Positions 63,034-64,000 of a stretch of 64,000 bases of DNA are shown here, piece by piece. The notes beneath the pieces are model-generated. The model worked only from the letters and a program-made list of their open reading frames with translations, ran no database searches and was not told the origin of the DNA. This DNA comes from Orientallactaga sibirica. Taxonomy: Eukaryota; Chordata; Mammalia; Rodentia; Dipodidae. How positions within the stretch are numbered: the first letter of the stretch is position 1; every line of letters starts with the position of its first letter. The stretch is taken from contig JAEOAD010000052.1 of assembly GCA_036365145.1 (NCBI GenBank), positions 14,197,501 through 14,261,500 on the forward strand, in the 5' to 3' direction. The translations under genes and the position numbers were made by a program.

Positions 63034-63087
63034 CTAAAGAGGTGAATGAAAACAAACAAGTAAATAAATTGCAAAAGTAGTTCAGTT

Positions 63088-63240
63088 AGAGCCGGGTGTG
63101 GTGACACACACCTTTAATCCCAGCACTCAGGGGACAGAGGTAGGAGGATTGCTGTGAGTTTGAGGCCAGCCTGAGACTACATAGTGAATTCCACGTCAGC
63201 CTAGAGTGAGACCTTACCTCAAAAAACCAAAAAAAAAAGT
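63088..63240 (+). repeat. B1 SINE
   Basis: GAGCCGGGTGTGGTGACACA, AGACTACATAGTGAATTCC, GAGACCTTACCTCAAAAAAC. Confidence 0.94.
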
Positions 63241-64000
63241 TTCAGTTATTTAAATTAAAGCAGAGATTACCTTTCACCCCAAATCAATCCTTCATACCCT
63301 TCCTCCCAGCCTCATTATCTATGTGCCCAGCTCATTAATGTCCTTTGTGTAGGAAAGTCTGGATTTCATTCTTCTGGCTGTCATAGTTTTTTGGGACGCT
63401 GTGCTTCCGAGATGCAGCCTGTTGGGGCAGAGTGCCTGGGTTGAGACGCTCGGTGCCATTTCTGAGAAGGGTCCTCTGCGATGCCACACTTGCATGGGCA
63501 CATGATCACGCACAGCTTCATTGGTTCCTTAGCAAGTAAAAGAACCTCCGGGAAGGTGATGTTGGACAAATAGTTATCATTATGAGGGGATCCAGGACAA
63601 AGCAGGGGAGGCAAAGACATTCTAGAATAGTCTGAAGGGTGATGGGATTGTACAGAGCTAACTGTGGGCTTCCCAGCAGCGTGGCTGTGCAAGTATCCAG
63701 CTGAGCATGGGTATGGAAGGGGAGGGGGAGTTGCTGAATATGAGAGAAAGGGCAAGAAAAGACAGAGGGAGGCTGTAAATGCACGATCCTTATACCAGCT
63801 TACTTTTGGCCAGCCTTTAAAAAACTTTTTACTTTATTAAAAGCCAAAATAGCTTCCCTTTTGAAAAGTACAATTTACATATGATAAATCAGACTCATTT
63901 TAGTTGAGTTTTCCATTAAAGTATTCATTTTAATTATGCAAATGGTAAAATCAGCAGCATTCTAAATAAAGCAGAACAAATAAACCAATCCCCCCAGTGC
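63241..64000. other. Intron upstream of the first visible exon
   Basis: No minus-strand ATG followed by a leucine-rich signal peptide ending at a phase 1 donor was found, so the first coding exon and promoter lie outside the window. No CpG island here. Confidence 0.55.

Noticed and set aside
63241..64000. First PLB1 exon and promoter
   Set aside because: No ATG with a signal-peptide-like frame and phase 1 donor, no CpG island or TATA context.

Overview
The window is mammalian, specifically rodent, nuclear DNA. It is full of B1-type SINEs in both orientations, ID and ID-B1 fusions, B3/B4-like elements, L1 fragments and MaLR-type LTRs. It also carries many copies of a tRNA-derived SINE (GGAGAGATGGCTTAG head, CAGATGCACAAG and TCTGGAGTT core, CT-rich then AAATAAATA tail) that I associate with jerboas (Dipodidae, Jaculus-like). 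Rodent is near certain; jerboa is an inference from the SINE type.

Only one gene is visible. The minus strand carries 24 consecutive coding exons of phospholipase B1 (PLB1), a secretory-pathway and brush-border GDSL lipase built from four tandem lipase repeats. Transcription runs from high to low coordinates. The first visible exon is at 62972-63033 and the last at 1358-1458. Together the exons give 1675 nt (557 whole codons plus split codons at each end) with no stop, all with GT/AG borders and consistent phases. They cover the N-terminal region after the signal peptide, all of repeat 1, the linker, and repeat 2 as far as the LILR block. The signal-peptide exon lies upstream of the window (above 64000) and the rest of repeat 2, repeats 3 and 4 and the membrane anchor lie below position 1. 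Repeat 1 has lost the catalytic motifs (GNMG where GDSL is expected); repeat 2 keeps GDSL and GGND. Exon sizes and intron phases of repeat 1 recur in repeat 2, a record of the internal duplication.

Layout: 1-1357 intron and SINE; 1358-18084 exons of repeat 2, with a CpG-rich block and a CTCF-like motif at 12.8-13.5 kb; 18085-27804 a large intron with LTRs and a 1.1-kb dispersed repeat; 27805-31077 linker exons; 31078-37383 an intron with 43-bp and 42-bp minisatellites; 37384-41367 a compact group of repeat 1 exons; 41368-50554 an intron with a 22-bp minisatellite, a scrambled-looking segment near 48.6 kb and an L1; 50555-63033 the 5' exons of repeat 1.

No RNA gene, CRISPR, bacterial-type operon or clearly new biological system is present. 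The notable items are the unusual number of minisatellites inside one gene, a mosaic block that looks like an assembly artefact, an intragenic CpG/CTCF region, and a local change in repeat 2 at a normally conserved block.
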